Source: Anaerolineales bacterium UBA2395
Lineage (GTDB): Bacteria > Chloroflexota > Anaerolineae > Anaerolineales > Villigracilaceae
Direction: 5' to 3'
DNA length: 64,000 nucleotides
Assembly (NCBI GenBank): GCA_002343775.1
Contig: DDSH01000007.1
Span: 91,603 to 155,602, forward strand
In this document: piece by piece, positions 45,803 to 55,297 of the stretch
Layout: every line of letters starts with the position of its first letter
Numbering within the stretch: position 1 is the stretch's first letter
Notes under the pieces: generated by a model
Database searches by the model: none
Told to the model about the DNA's origin: nothing
Seen by the model: only the letters and a program-made list of their open reading frames with translations
Position numbers and translations under genes: made by a program

Positions 45803-48800
45803 ATGCTCACGCGAATCGATGCCATTCTCAACGTCCGCCCGGAGGAACGCCGTCATGTGTATCTCATGCTGGCGCAGTATTTTTTCATGGGCGCGGCAAT
45901 GCTCTTTGCGCAAACCATCTCGATGCCGCTGTTCCTGGAATATTGGGACGCATCCGATATTCCTTTCACTTACATCGGCATTGCTGTTGTTGTTTCGCTC
46001 ATCACCGCAGTTTTCCTAAAAATCTATGAGCGCATTTCGCTTGCGCGCTGGCTGTGGCTGACAGTTCTTTTCATCGCGGTCACCAACTTAGCCATCCGCG
46101 CCGGGCTTGCCGTTGCGCCGTCGAAATGGCTGGCGCTGCTCCTCCCCATTTGGACGCAAACTCTCATCAACCTTGCCGTGCTTGCGTTTTGGACTCTCGC
46201 GGCGGAGATCTTCGATGTGCGGCAAGGCAAGCGCCTGTTCGGTTTACTTAACGCAGGTTCATGGCTTTCGTACGTCATCGCCGGTCCGTTCACCAGCACA
46301 CTGGTCAGTTCGCTGGGAACGGATAACCTTTATATCGTCATCGCTGTTTGTTTGTTCATCGCGCTTCTCATCCAAAGCGTCATCTTGCGCGGAATGAAAA
46401 AACCACAGCCGCAAACGCAACATTCCACGCCGCAAGAGCAGCCTCCGCTTGGCGCTTTATTTCGCAATCGTTACATCCTTCTGGTTTTCGCGCTTGCCGC
46501 CATTTGGCGCGTGGCATATTTCGTGATGGATGCCATCTTCTACAATATGACCGCCATCCAATATCCCAACACCGCAGACAGCGCCAGTTTCATCGGCGGA
46601 TTTTTCAGCATGGTCGGGCTGCTCGGCTTCGTCACAGACACTTTCCTCACGGGAAGAATCATCAGCCGTTATGGATTATGGGCGGGATTATTGACCACGC
46701 CACTGGCGTTGATCCTCTCCATGAGTGGTTTTGCTGGCGTGGGTTTCCTCGCTTCTTCCTGGACCTTGGGTTTGTTCTGGTTTGCCATAGCCGGGAAGTT
46801 CAACAACGAGGGTCTCGGCTTCACTCTCGACCAATCTGCCTCTTCGATCCTCTACCAACCGATAGCGGACGCGCTGCGTCCGCGGGCTCGCGCCATCGGC
46901 GAGGGAATCGTCCAACCGGCGGCAATCGGCATTGCAGGTCTGTTGCTCACTTTGCTTTCAAATATTCTGCAATTCGATGCAATCCAACTGGCTTTGGTCT
47001 ATCTTGTCCTAGCCGCCATCTGGCTGGGATTGAGCATCATCCTCGCGGGGGCATATCCCAAACAACTGGTGGAAGCGATCCAAAAACGGCGCTTCAAACG
47101 CGAGGAACTGATCAACGTGGAAGAGATCAATTCGCAGATCCTGTTCAAGAGCCTGAAAAGCCAACACGAAGGGACAGTTATCTACTCGCTCGACTTGCTG
47201 GAGGAAATGAACCACCCGCGCCTCAAGAGCGAATTGATCAACCTGCTTGGTCACGCCTCGTCGAGTGTGCGGCTTTCGGTGCTGGAGAAGATCGAACGTC
47301 TCAAACCCGAAGCAGCACGGGCAGAATTGCCGGAACAAATCGAAAAAGAGGAAGTTCCTCAAACACGCAGCGCAGCGGTGCAAGCCTTCTCTGCGCTGAC
47401 GATGGAGGATGTGAATTCGATCCTGCCCTATCTCAACTCGAATAACTCCGCCGATACGTTTGGGGCGTTGGTGGGCTTGCTCAAATATGGCGGCGAACAG
47501 GGTATCGTCATTTCGCGTGAACGGCTAGAGAGACTTGCCGAAAATAAATTTCCAAAGAGCCGCTTTCTTGCGGCGCAGGCGCTTCGGCGCTTCGGTTCGT
47601 CCGGGTTTGAGGATGTTCTGGAAAAACTGATCGAAGACGAAGATGGCTCTGTCCGCAGGGAGGCATTGCTGGCGGCGGGAAAAATTCAAAGTGCGGACTT
47701 ACTCCCGAAGATTTGTGATGCCGTGAAGGACAGGCATACACGCGCGGCATCTGCCAAGGCTCTCGAAACAAGCGGCGAGATGGCATTGCCTTTCATCGAA
47801 AAAGGTCTTGCGAATGAAACCTTTCCGAAAGCAGCGCGGGGTAAACTAGCGCGCGTCTGCGGGAATATTCGCGGCGATACGGCGATCCAGATCCTGCGCC
47901 GATTTATTTCCGTCCACGAGAATGATCTGCGAACGGCGGCGCTCGCCGCGTTGAGCGAGTGCACTTTCAGCGCGGGCAAGGCTCATGGGGCAATTCGGAC
48001 TCAGGTCCAGAAAGAGGCGGCGGATGCCCGCTGGTTGTTTTCCGCTTTGAGGGAGGTCGAATCTGACGGGGAGATGAACCTTCTGGCGGAAGCCATCCGC
48101 ATTGAGCTCCATCATGTGCGGGACCGGTTGTTTTATCTGTTGTCTTTTATTTATGACCGTAAGGCGATCCTGGAGGCGCGCCGAATCATCCTGCAAAAAA
48201 ATCAATCCAAACTTCCGTATGCCATCGAGACGTTGGATACGACCCTGCCGCGCGACATGCGTGAAGTTTTGCTGCCACTGGCAGATGAACTGACGGGCAG
48301 CGAAGCGTGCAATCGGCTTGGAATTCAAGGGAAGGTGAACGTGCAGGAAATTGCGGAGCGGGCGCAAGGCTGGCTTGGAATGTGCGCGCGGGCGGCGCTG
48401 GAGAAAGGAAAGAGTGACATGCATTCGACAGTTGAAAAGGTTTTGATCCTGAAGTCGGTGAATTTGTTCAAGTCCACGCCGGATGATGCGCTGGCGGAAT
48501 TGAGCGAGATCATCAGCGAGGTGGAAGCGCCTGCCGGGACAAACATTGTGGAAAAAGGTGAGGCGGGCAGCAGTATGTTCATTATTGTGAGCGGGAGTGT
48601 GGCAGTGATGGATGGTGTGCGTGTGGTCAATATTTTGGGCGAGCGGGCGGTCTTTGGCGAATTGGCGCTGCTGGATACGGAGCCGCGCAGCGCGACCATC
48701 CGCGCGATGGAGGACACGCTTCTTTTTCGACTGGACCAGGAGCCGTTCTACGAGTTGATGTCGGACCATATTGAGGTGGCGATGGGGACGATCCAGATGC

Positions 48801-48871
48801 TGGCTGGGAATTTGCGTTCGCGAGTGCGGGAAGTGATGGATCTGCACGAGAAAATGGGAAGTAGGGAGTAG
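45803..48871 (+). CDS. NTT-like transporter fused to HEAT repeats and a cyclic-nucleotide-binding domain
   Basis: The 1022-residue protein has about twelve membrane helices in residues 1-420. That region resembles the ATP/ADP translocase (NTT/TLC) and MFS type: FFMGAAMLFAQTISMPLFLEYW near the start, FWTLAAEIFDVRQGKRLFGLLNAG as the typical loop. From about 430 to 800 there is a chain of HEAT/armadillo-type helical repeats (NHPRLKSELINLLGHASSSVR, EDEDGSVRREALLAAGKI). Residues 865-1010 are a cNMP-binding domain: LFKSTPDDALAELSEII, AGTNIVEKGEAGSSMFIIVSGSV, and the phosphate cassette FGELALLDTEPRSATIRA. Transport may therefore respond to a cyclic nucleotide. AAAGG precedes the start. Confidence 0.86.
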   Translation: MLTRIDAILNVRPEERRHVYLMLAQYFFMGAAMLFAQTISMPLFLEYWDASDIPFTYIGIAVVVSLITAVFLKIYERISLARWLWLTVLFIAVTNLAIRAGLAVAPSKWLALLLPIWTQTLINLAVLAFWTLAAEIFDVRQGKRLFGLLNAGSWLSYVIAGPFTSTLVSSLGTDNLYIVIAVCLFIALLIQSVILRGMKKPQPQTQHSTPQEQPPLGALFRNRYILLVFALAAIWRVAYFVMDAIFYNMTAIQYPNTADSASFIGGFFSMVGLLGFVTDTFLTGRIISRYGLWAGLLTTPLALILSMSGFAGVGFLASSWTLGLFWFAIAGKFNNEGLGFTLDQSASSILYQPIADALRPRARAIGEGIVQPAAIGIAGLLLTLLSNILQFDAIQLALVYLVLAAIWLGLSIILAGAYPKQLVEAIQKRRFKREELINVEEINSQILFKSLKSQHEGTVIYSLDLLEEMNHPRLKSELINLLGHASSSVRLSVLEKIERLKPEAARAELPEQIEKEEVPQTRSAAVQAFSALTMEDVNSILPYLNSNNSADTFGALVGLLKYGGEQGIVISRERLERLAENKFPKSRFLAAQALRRFGSSGFEDVLEKLIEDEDGSVRREALLAAGKIQSADLLPKICDAVKDRHTRAASAKALETSGEMALPFIEKGLANETFPKAARGKLARVCGNIRGDTAIQILRRFISVHENDLRTAALAALSECTFSAGKAHGAIRTQVQKEAADARWLFSALREVESDGEMNLLAEAIRIELHHVRDRLFYLLSFIYDRKAILEARRIILQKNQSKLPYAIETLDTTLPRDMREVLLPLADELTGSEACNRLGIQGKVNVQEIAERAQGWLGMCARAALEKGKSDMHSTVEKVLILKSVNLFKSTPDDALAELSEIISEVEAPAGTNIVEKGEAGSSMFIIVSGSVAVMDGVRVVNILGERAVFGELALLDTEPRSATIRAMEDTLLFRLDQEPFYELMSDHIEVAMGTIQMLAGNLRSRVREVMDLHEKMGSRE

Positions 48872-48896
48872 GGAATGGTGAATAGTGAACAGTAAA
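48866..48896. repeat. AT-rich GGGAGTAGGGAATGGTGAATAGTG-type repeat remnant
   Basis: Short tandem units (GTAGGGAGTAGGGAATGG, then TGAATAGTGAACAG) overlap the end of the transporter gene and lead into the DUF309 gene. It resembles the left arm of the inverted repeat found inside priA. No right arm is visible here. Confidence 0.45.
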
Positions 48897-49426
48897 TGGC
48901 GAGTGTGTTTATTGCGATGAGAAGTGTTGAAAGTTGCAATGGTGTTTTACATCCGAGGACAATCGAAGGATTGAGGTTGTTCAACGCGGGCGAGTTCTTC
49001 GAAGCACATGAGGAGTTGGAATTGGCGTGGCGCGAAGAGGCAGGCGAAATCCGTGATCTGTATCGCGGGATCTTGCAGGTGGCAGTGACGTATTTGCACA
49101 TCACACGCGGGAACTATGACGGCGCGGTCAAGGTCTATGGACGAAGTTTGAAATGGGTGCAAGGCTGGAGCAATGTCTGCCGGGGAATCCATGTAAAGCA
49201 GTTGTGTGAGGACGCGGAAACCGTGATGAAGGAAGTGGAACGTCTGGGTAGAGATCGTATCGGCGAGTTTGATGCGGCTTTCTTCAAGCCGATCCAATGG
49301 AATGAAACCCGTTTGTGGATCTGCGACCGCTGCGGAAGCGAGATGTATGAGAAGAACTGCAAGGTCACCTGCCCGAATTGCGGGAATCGCTTCGATTGTT
49401 CGGATCTGAATTTATATTTTGATTAA
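48896..49426 (+). CDS. DUF309 protein with C-terminal zinc ribbon
   Basis: Residues 18-115 of this 176-residue protein match DUF309: LHPRTIEGLRLFNAGEFFEAHEELELAW with the conserved H-E-x-x-E pattern, DLYRGILQVAVTYLHI and GAVKVYGRSL. A zinc ribbon follows at the C-terminus (CDRCGSEMYEKNC, TCPNCGNRF), an addition not found in basic DUF309 proteins. The start is uncertain: ATG 48896 lies at the edge of a repeat, and ATG 48917 would lose seven residues without touching the domain. Neither has a ribosome site. Confidence 0.78.
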   Translation: MASVFIAMRSVESCNGVLHPRTIEGLRLFNAGEFFEAHEELELAWREEAGEIRDLYRGILQVAVTYLHITRGNYDGAVKVYGRSLKWVQGWSNVCRGIHVKQLCEDAETVMKEVERLGRDRIGEFDAAFFKPIQWNETRLWICDRCGSEMYEKNCKVTCPNCGNRFDCSDLNLYFD

Positions 49427-49467
49427 CAAACAGGGACAATGCATGTGTCACCCCTGCGGAGGAATGT

Positions 49468-50238
49468 ATGGATTTTAAAAATAAGGTTGCCCTTGTGACC
49501 GGGTCGGGACGGGGAATTGGAAAAGCAATCGCTTTGCACTTCGCCAAACGCGGCGCAGACGTGATTATCAATTTCTTTCGGAATCGCGCTCCTGCCGAGG
49601 AAACCGCCCGCGAAGTGGAAAAACTTGGCAGACAGGCGCTGGTGGTCAAAGCGGACGTGGGCGATCTCGATGACCTCTCCCGTTTGTTCGATGAAGTGAA
49701 CAAGAAATTCGGCGGGCTGGATATTTTCGTCCACAATGCGGCTTCGGGATATAACCGCCCGGCGATGGAGCAAAAACCCAGGGGCTGGGATTGGACAATG
49801 AACATCAATGCGCGCGCCCTGCTCTTCGCCGCGCAACACGCTGTGCCGTTGATGGAGAAACGCGGCGGCGGGAAGATCGTCAGCATTTCGAGTGCAGGGT
49901 CGGGGCGCGTCCTGCCGGACTATGTGGTGGTCGGCGCGAGCAAGGCGGCCATCGAGGCGCTGACACGCTATCTGGGCGTGGAGTTGATCTCACGGGGAAT
50001 CAATGTCAACGCCGTGTCGCCCGGCGTCGTGGAGACTGAAGCGTTGAATCATTTTGCCTCCATGGGCGGGCAGGAGAATATCATTCAGAAATTCATCGAA
50101 ATGGTTCCCGCCGGGCGGCTCATCACGCCGGAAGAAGTGGCGGAAGTGGTCGCGTTTTTGTGCTCGCCCGCTGCATCCATGATCGTGGGGCAAACGCTCG
50201 TGATGGACGGCGGGTACACATTGCCGATTTCAAAGTAA
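49468..50238 (+). CDS. Short-chain dehydrogenase, FabL-like enoyl-ACP reductase
   Basis: This 256-residue SDR has the cofactor loop TGSGRGIGKAIALHFA, HNAASGYNRP, NINARALL, and the catalytic stretch DYVVVGASKAAIEALTRYLGVEL. There Tyr and Lys are six residues apart (Y-x6-K), the enoyl-reductase spacing of FabL and FabI, not the Y-x3-K of classical ketoreductases. NAVSPGVVETEALNHF also fits FabL. An NADPH-dependent enoyl-ACP reductase in fatty acid synthesis is the best reading; a general dehydrogenase role cannot be excluded. GGAGGA precedes the start. The M50 protease gene follows 21 bases later. Confidence 0.85.
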   Translation: MDFKNKVALVTGSGRGIGKAIALHFAKRGADVIINFFRNRAPAEETAREVEKLGRQALVVKADVGDLDDLSRLFDEVNKKFGGLDIFVHNAASGYNRPAMEQKPRGWDWTMNINARALLFAAQHAVPLMEKRGGGKIVSISSAGSGRVLPDYVVVGASKAAIEALTRYLGVELISRGINVNAVSPGVVETEALNHFASMGGQENIIQKFIEMVPAGRLITPEEVAEVVAFLCSPAASMIVGQTLVMDGGYTLPISK

Positions 50239-50259
50239 GATTGTCACAGGAAAAAAATC

Positions 50260-51006
50260 ATGTATCTCTTTCAAACCCCTGCCCCCACCCGTTTTGACCT
50301 GCGCTTTTCGATCGCGGGAATTCCCGTGCGCGTCCATCCATTGTTCTGGTTGATCGCTTTATTGTTCGGTTCCGGCTCCAACAGTTTGTTTGGGATTTTG
50401 TCCTGGGTCGTGGCGATCTTTGTTTCCATCCTAATCCACGAATTGGGACACGCGTTGGCGTTCCGCCGTTACGGTCAGGACTCGCACATTGTCCTGCATT
50501 TTGCCGGCGGTTTGACCGTGCCAGAGACTGTCTCATGGGGCGCCGGAGTTGCGCGTGTAGGTCTGACCCACAACCAGCAGATCGTCGTTTCGCTGGCAGG
50601 TCCATTCGCGGGTTTCCTGCTTGCAGCACTGGTTTTGGCGGTTTCCCTAGCGCTGGGCGGAACCATCCTCTTCAACACGATCCTGGGATTCATCCCCTTC
50701 CCATTGGTGTTCCTGCCAGTCGGAGGGACTCTGCTCAATTCGTTCTTCCTCTCGCTGCTTTGGGTGAACATCTTTTGGGGTCTGGTGAACTTAATGCCGG
50801 TGTATCCGCTCGATGGCGGGCATGTTGCACGCTATGTGCTGCTCCAGCGTGACCCGTGGGGCGGCTTGCGGACATCGTTATGGGTTTCCGTGATCGCTGG
50901 CGGCGCTTTGGCGGTAGCTGGGCTGGTCTTTCTGCAAAGCATATATATGGCATTGATCTTCGGAATGCTGGCATTTCAAAGTTTTCAAACGCTGCAACTC
51001 CGATAA
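50260..51006 (+). CDS. Site-2 protease family (M50) intramembrane metalloprotease
   Basis: This 248-residue membrane protease cuts within or near membrane segments. The zinc motif HELGH lies at 60-64 in a membrane helix, and the third ligand region reads LMPVYPLDGGHVAR, with the Asp of the conserved D-G. About six helices are present, and no PDZ or CBS domain is added. The group resembles Rip/SpoIVFB-type proteases with a short loop. Substrates are unknown. It converges with the SpoIIE phosphatase gene; the terminator is probably the AAAAAGTGGTGGAATTTT region (about 51011-51046). Confidence 0.9.
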   Translation: MYLFQTPAPTRFDLRFSIAGIPVRVHPLFWLIALLFGSGSNSLFGILSWVVAIFVSILIHELGHALAFRRYGQDSHIVLHFAGGLTVPETVSWGAGVARVGLTHNQQIVVSLAGPFAGFLLAALVLAVSLALGGTILFNTILGFIPFPLVFLPVGGTLLNSFFLSLLWVNIFWGLVNLMPVYPLDGGHVARYVLLQRDPWGGLRTSLWVSVIAGGALAVAGLVFLQSIYMALIFGMLAFQSFQTLQLR

Positions 51007-51010
51007 ACAG

Positions 51011-51046
51011 AAAAAAGTGGTGGAATTTTATTCCACCACTTTTCTT
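51011..51046. terminator. Bidirectional terminator between M50 and SpoIIE genes
   Basis: AAAAAAGTGGTGGAAT and ATTCCACCACTTTTCT are inverted copies around a short loop, with A and T tails on either side. It overlaps the end of the phosphatase reading frame, which stops at 51028. Confidence 0.75.
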
Positions 51047-54000
51047 ATCGCCAGCATGGTCAGGTCGTCGCCCAACGGAACGGTATCTACAAAATCGTTC
51101 AGGCATTCTTCCACCATTTGAATGACTTCATCGGCGGTATCCGCCTGCATCATCTTCATCACTTTCAAGAGACGCGCCTCGCCAAACAGTTCGCCATCCG
51201 GCGAAAAGGCTTCCGTCAGTCCGTCGGTGTAAAGCAGAAGCGTATCACCCTGCTCAAAGGATAGTACCCGTTGGTGGATATCCGGCTCGTCCGTTACGCC
51301 TAATGCTATCGCAGTGCGGGTCAATTTTTCCAACTCGCCATTGGCTCGCGCCCAATACGGCGGATTATGTCCCGCATTGACGTAGGTGAACGTGCCCTGC
51401 GTCAGGTCCAATTCGCCGTACACGGCTGTAACGAACATCCCTTGCTGCGTATCCGGCAGTAACAGGTCGTTTACGCGGCGAATCGCATCGGCGGGAGAAG
51501 TCGTCTCCAACACAGCGGCACGGACCAGGGTGCGCGTCAACGCCATGAACAGCGCAGCAGGCATACCCTTGTCTGCCACATCAGCGATGAAAATACCAAG
51601 CCGGTCATTCGGCAATTCGATCACATCGTAAAAATCGCCGCCCACCTGACGCGCCGTCCGCCAACGTGCTGCGATCTGCCAACTGGGGTGCACCGGCAGC
51701 GTATTCGGAATGAAGGTTTGCTGGATCTGGCGCGCCAGCTGCACTTCTGTTTCGAGGCGCTCACGCACCACCATTTCCTGTTGCAGCAGATCGTTCTGAA
51801 TCGCCAGCGCCGCCTGTTGGGCGATCCCATTGATGATCTCCAGCCGGCGGGCGCGGAAACGGCGCGCATCCACATCTTCTTCGATCAACATCACGCCAAA
51901 CAGATCGCTTTTGATGGAGAGCGGAACCGCGATCAGCAGCCGGTCTGCAGACATAATATCCGCTTCACCCCAAGCCTCAGGTTGAATCGCCAGCCAGGAG
52001 AGGGGCGTCGCTTCAGCCTCCAACGGATTCGTGATGAGTGTATTCTGCTCAAGGGCAACATCCAAAAACGGGAACATACCCGGCGGAAGTTCCCGCTCTG
52101 TCATGAGTTGTTCCTCTTCCTCCGAGAATCCATATTCATGCGAAGCGCTGAAGGCATTGCTCTCGAAATCCCAGCGATACAGCGCCACCCGTTTCACCCC
52201 AACGAGAATTGGCATGATACGAATGATGGAACCGAGGATTTCATCCAGGTCGCTCAAACTGACAACCGCTTGCGCCACCTGCAACAACGCCGCAGACGCG
52301 TATGCCTGCTCCTGCGCTGCATCGAACAAACGCGCATTCTCAATGGCGACGGCGGCATAATTGGCAAACGTGGCAGTGATCGCCTGCGCTTCATGACCGT
52401 ACCGTCCAGATGTATGATGCGCGAGTGTCAGCAACCCCAATCGACGATCACCCACTCTCAATGGCGCGACCAAAGACGAATAACTCTGATCGTATCCGGC
52501 TGTGATGCCACCGGGCCACATGGGATCCTCCGGCTTGCGGATGATGGGCGCATCCGCCATCAACGCCTCTGCCATGGAGTAGGTTGCTTCGGGGTTGGCG
52601 ATACAGGTGTTTTCGAGTTGGGCAGCATCGATACCGTGAACGGCGGAAATGCAAAGGTCATTATCCTCCAGCAGCCAGATGGCGGATATATCCACCGGCA
52701 GGTTGCGATCCAGCTCCGAGAGGATGGTTGCCAGCACTTCTTCCACACCAACATTGCTGGATACAAGACCCGCCACTTCCCGCAGGCTATCCGCGATCTG
52801 ACGGCGCCATTGCTCTGAGCGATACAGGTCTGCATTACGGATGGCGGCAGCCATCGTATCCGCCACGGCTTCGAACATGATGCTGTCATCTTCAGTGAAA
52901 GCGTTTGGCTTGTCCGACTGGATATCCAGCAGCCCCACGACACGCTCATTGAAAATCAACGGCACACAAAGTTCAGATCTGGTGTTTTTGGGGGGCAGCG
53001 GCGAAGGGACATAGCGCTCGTCGTGGGTGACGTCGTTGGCAAGCACGGTCTTTCCATTCCGCGCCACCCAGGGCATGATGCCTTTTTCATCGTCCAGAGG
53101 GATGGTGTATCCTTCCAGTTTTTTGCTACGCCGTCCGCTCCCTGCTTCATAGGTGATGATGCGGCGGTTGGGGTGAACCGTGAACAGGGAAACATATGGG
53201 TACCCGAACCTGTCGTGGATGAGTGAAGCGGCATCGCGCATGATCTCCGAAAGATCCAATGTGGATGTAACGCTCTTACTCACTTCGGAAACCAACGTTA
53301 ACTGGTCGGCGCGGCGGCGTAATCCGCTGTACAGACGGGCACTTTCTACGGCGCGCGCGACGTTATCTGCCATTGCGTGCAGAATGAGCAGGTCATTGGG
53401 ATGAAATGCGCGCAGCTGATTGCTTTGGACATCGAGCACGCCCAGCACCCGGTCTTCGATCTTCAGCGGGATGACAACTTCCGATTTGGTCTCCGGCAGG
53501 CTGTCAATGAAGCGGAAGCGGGGATCGGATTGGACGTCGTCGCAAACGATCTCTTCGCCGGATGCGGCAGCTTGTCCAATCAGCCCTTGCCCGAGTTCCA
53601 CTTCCAATGCGATGGTCGCCTTTTTTCTGCCTTTGCGCGGGGCAACGGCGCTGGAGCGGAATCGAAGAGCATTGGAGTGTGAATCCAATGTGAAGATGGC
53701 GACGTAATAAAAATGGAATGTTTTTTGGATAAGTTTGGTAACGCGCGCGGCGAGTTCGTCCATGTCGAGCACGTTGGCGATCTGTGCGCTGACCGCACGC
53801 ACGAGGTTGAGCTGCCGCAGGCGGAACTGTTCTACTTCGGCGCGATGCGCAGCAAACAAACTGACAGAAACGATCTGCGCGAGCCCTTGAAGCAGGTTCA
53901 ATTCATCGGCGGAGAAGCGGGGTCCCTTTGGGCGGGTGACCTGGAGCGCTCCCAGCGTAACCCCCTGATCTTCGAGCGGCACCGCTGCAAAGGTCGAGCG

Positions 54001-54288
54001 AGATGCGGTGGTTTTCGTCTGCCCGTTTTTTGTGACGAGTTTTCCCGCCTTGACTGCACGTTTCATCCCATCAAGCGACGGATGCGGCGGAAAGATATGT
54101 CCATCATCCCAATCCGGCAGGCGGAAGATGGTTTCTTGCAACCAGACTTCGATGACGCCATCGATCAGGCGGCTAGCCATGGAGACGATGCGGTCGCGTT
54201 GTGCGCCGAGCGATTCTTCGCTCCGCAGCTGTTCGCCAAGGCTGGCGAGCTGAAGCCAGTCCCATGAAGTTCGGGTGGCGGCGCTCAT
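51028..54288 (-). CDS. Multi-GAF SpoIIE-type serine phosphatase
   Basis: The 1086-residue cytoplasmic protein has about five GAF domains in tandem (roughly 10-155, 165-320, 330-485, 490-650, 665-825), each with the usual V-P-L-x-x-x-x-x-x-G-x-L core (FAAVPLEDQGVTLGAL, VVIPLKIEDRVLGVLDVQ, LCVPLIFNERVVGLLDIQ, LVAPLRVGDRRLGLLTLA, IAVPLSIKSDLFGVMLI). A linker follows with ETEVQLARQIQQTFIP, then a PP2C/SpoIIE phosphatase with GGDFYDVIELPNDRLGIFIADVADKGMPAALFM (metal Asp in DVADKG) and LLLYTDGLTEA. It should dephosphorylate an anti-anti-sigma factor, most simply the STAS protein encoded two genes away. The GAF domains would sense small ligands or redox state. Confidence 0.92.
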   Translation of the reverse strand: MSAATRTSWDWLQLASLGEQLRSEESLGAQRDRIVSMASRLIDGVIEVWLQETIFRLPDWDDGHIFPPHPSLDGMKRAVKAGKLVTKNGQTKTTASRSTFAAVPLEDQGVTLGALQVTRPKGPRFSADELNLLQGLAQIVSVSLFAAHRAEVEQFRLRQLNLVRAVSAQIANVLDMDELAARVTKLIQKTFHFYYVAIFTLDSHSNALRFRSSAVAPRKGRKKATIALEVELGQGLIGQAAASGEEIVCDDVQSDPRFRFIDSLPETKSEVVIPLKIEDRVLGVLDVQSNQLRAFHPNDLLILHAMADNVARAVESARLYSGLRRRADQLTLVSEVSKSVTSTLDLSEIMRDAASLIHDRFGYPYVSLFTVHPNRRIITYEAGSGRRSKKLEGYTIPLDDEKGIMPWVARNGKTVLANDVTHDERYVPSPLPPKNTRSELCVPLIFNERVVGLLDIQSDKPNAFTEDDSIMFEAVADTMAAAIRNADLYRSEQWRRQIADSLREVAGLVSSNVGVEEVLATILSELDRNLPVDISAIWLLEDNDLCISAVHGIDAAQLENTCIANPEATYSMAEALMADAPIIRKPEDPMWPGGITAGYDQSYSSLVAPLRVGDRRLGLLTLAHHTSGRYGHEAQAITATFANYAAVAIENARLFDAAQEQAYASAALLQVAQAVVSLSDLDEILGSIIRIMPILVGVKRVALYRWDFESNAFSASHEYGFSEEEEQLMTERELPPGMFPFLDVALEQNTLITNPLEAEATPLSWLAIQPEAWGEADIMSADRLLIAVPLSIKSDLFGVMLIEEDVDARRFRARRLEIINGIAQQAALAIQNDLLQQEMVVRERLETEVQLARQIQQTFIPNTLPVHPSWQIAARWRTARQVGGDFYDVIELPNDRLGIFIADVADKGMPAALFMALTRTLVRAAVLETTSPADAIRRVNDLLLPDTQQGMFVTAVYGELDLTQGTFTYVNAGHNPPYWARANGELEKLTRTAIALGVTDEPDIHQRVLSFEQGDTLLLYTDGLTEAFSPDGELFGEARLLKVMKMMQADTADEVIQMVEECLNDFVDTVPLGDDLTMLAIRKVVE

Positions 54289-54292
54289 GGGG

Positions 54293-54703
54293 TTAATCCC
54301 TCCGTTTGGTCATGATAAGGAGGTTGCCGGTGCCGGGGTTGGTCTCATAATGGACGGAGTCCATGAGCTTTCGCATGAGGTAGATGCCAAGCCCGCCGAC
54401 CTGACGATCTGCAAGGTCTGCAGACAGGTTGGGTTCTTTGACCCCGGTCGGGTCGAATGGTCTGCCCGTGTCGCGCAGGATGATGACGATCTCATTATCG
54501 CGCATTTCACAGAACAGATCCAAGGTGCCGTCGGAAACCCCTTCGTAGGCATGTTCGATAATGTTGGATGCGGCTTCATCCGCAGCAAGCTGAAGGGAGT
54601 AGATCGCCTTTTCCGAAAAACCACCCTCGCGGGCAACCTGTGCCACGGAATCCCTGATTTCATCCAGAAATTCGAACATGGCGGGAAATGTGTAACTTGG
54701 CAT
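54293..54703 (-). CDS. RsbW-like anti-sigma factor serine kinase
   Basis: This 136-residue histidine-kinase-like ATPase (GHKL) is of the RsbW/SpoIIAB kind. The N-box reads LAADEAASNIIEHAYEG, G1 DTGRPFDPTG and G2 GGLGIYLMRKLMD. It would bind a sigma factor and phosphorylate the STAS protein. ATG 54703 is chosen; a TTG at 54709 would add two residues. Neither has a ribosome site, and a terminator-like hairpin ends about 13 bases upstream, so expression may be attenuated. The phosphatase gene follows four bases after the stop. Confidence 0.87.
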   Translation of the reverse strand: MPSYTFPAMFEFLDEIRDSVAQVAREGGFSEKAIYSLQLAADEAASNIIEHAYEGVSDGTLDLFCEMRDNEIVIILRDTGRPFDPTGVKEPNLSADLADRQVGGLGIYLMRKLMDSVHYETNPGTGNLLIMTKRRD

Positions 54704-54716
54704 AAACAAAAATGAT

Positions 54717-54744
54717 TGCCGTCTCTATAAGCTACGAGACGGCA
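54717..54744 (-). terminator. Hairpin between STAS and RsbW-like genes
   Basis: On the minus strand, TGCCGTCTC and GAGACGGCA pair perfectly around a 10-base loop and run into ATCATTTTTGTTT. It is a partial terminator between the two regulators, or an attenuator. Confidence 0.75.
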
Positions 54745-54779
54745 TTCCTATCCTGTCTTAAAAATTCACCGTATGACGG

Positions 54780-55115
54780 CTAGAAACTTCCAACCGCTTC
54801 GACGGGATCATTAAAGGTTTTGAACAGTTCCGTGAACCCAGCGAGTTCGAGGGCTTCGCGGATGCGCTCAGGGACTCGTACCAGCACAACTTCCCCGCGG
54901 TTATAGCGTTTGCAATTCCTCTGGGTGGCGAGGAGGGCGCGGAAGCCTGCACTGGACATATATTCCAATTCACTCATGTCGACTGCGATCTTGTAGCGAC
55001 CATTGTTGTTGGCTTTCTCAAGAGCTTTTGAAAACTCGGGGGCGGTTGCGCTGTCCACCCGTCCATTGACTTTGATCAAGTCGCAATGCTTGAATTCCTG
55101 GGTCGTAATTTCCAT
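54780..55115 (-). CDS. STAS-domain anti-anti-sigma factor
   Basis: This 111-residue STAS protein is of the RsbV/SpoIIAA kind. The phosphorylatable Ser lies in LEYMSSAGFRALLA, and VNGRVDSATAPEFSKAL and VVLVRVPERIREALELAGF complete the fold. When unphosphorylated it should bind the RsbW-like kinase and release a sigma factor or another partner. GAAGGAGAC precedes the start, and a minus-strand TATAAT (55162-55157 region) stands about 40 bases upstream. No sigma gene is in the window. Confidence 0.9.
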   Translation of the reverse strand: MEITTQEFKHCDLIKVNGRVDSATAPEFSKALEKANNNGRYKIAVDMSELEYMSSAGFRALLATQRNCKRYNRGEVVLVRVPERIREALELAGFTELFKTFNDPVEAVGSF

Positions 55116-55297
55116 ATTGTCTCCTTCGCCAACTGTAATTTGGGATGTTGATTGGCAAAATTATATCACGTTCTTTTTCCATGCCAATTCCAGCAAAAGT
55201 ACCGGTTTTTTTAATATACGGGATGGAGAAACGCGCTTCATTTTTGTCCCGCACACTATAAATCGTTTACAATAGAGGGCATCGACAGGAGAAAAGG

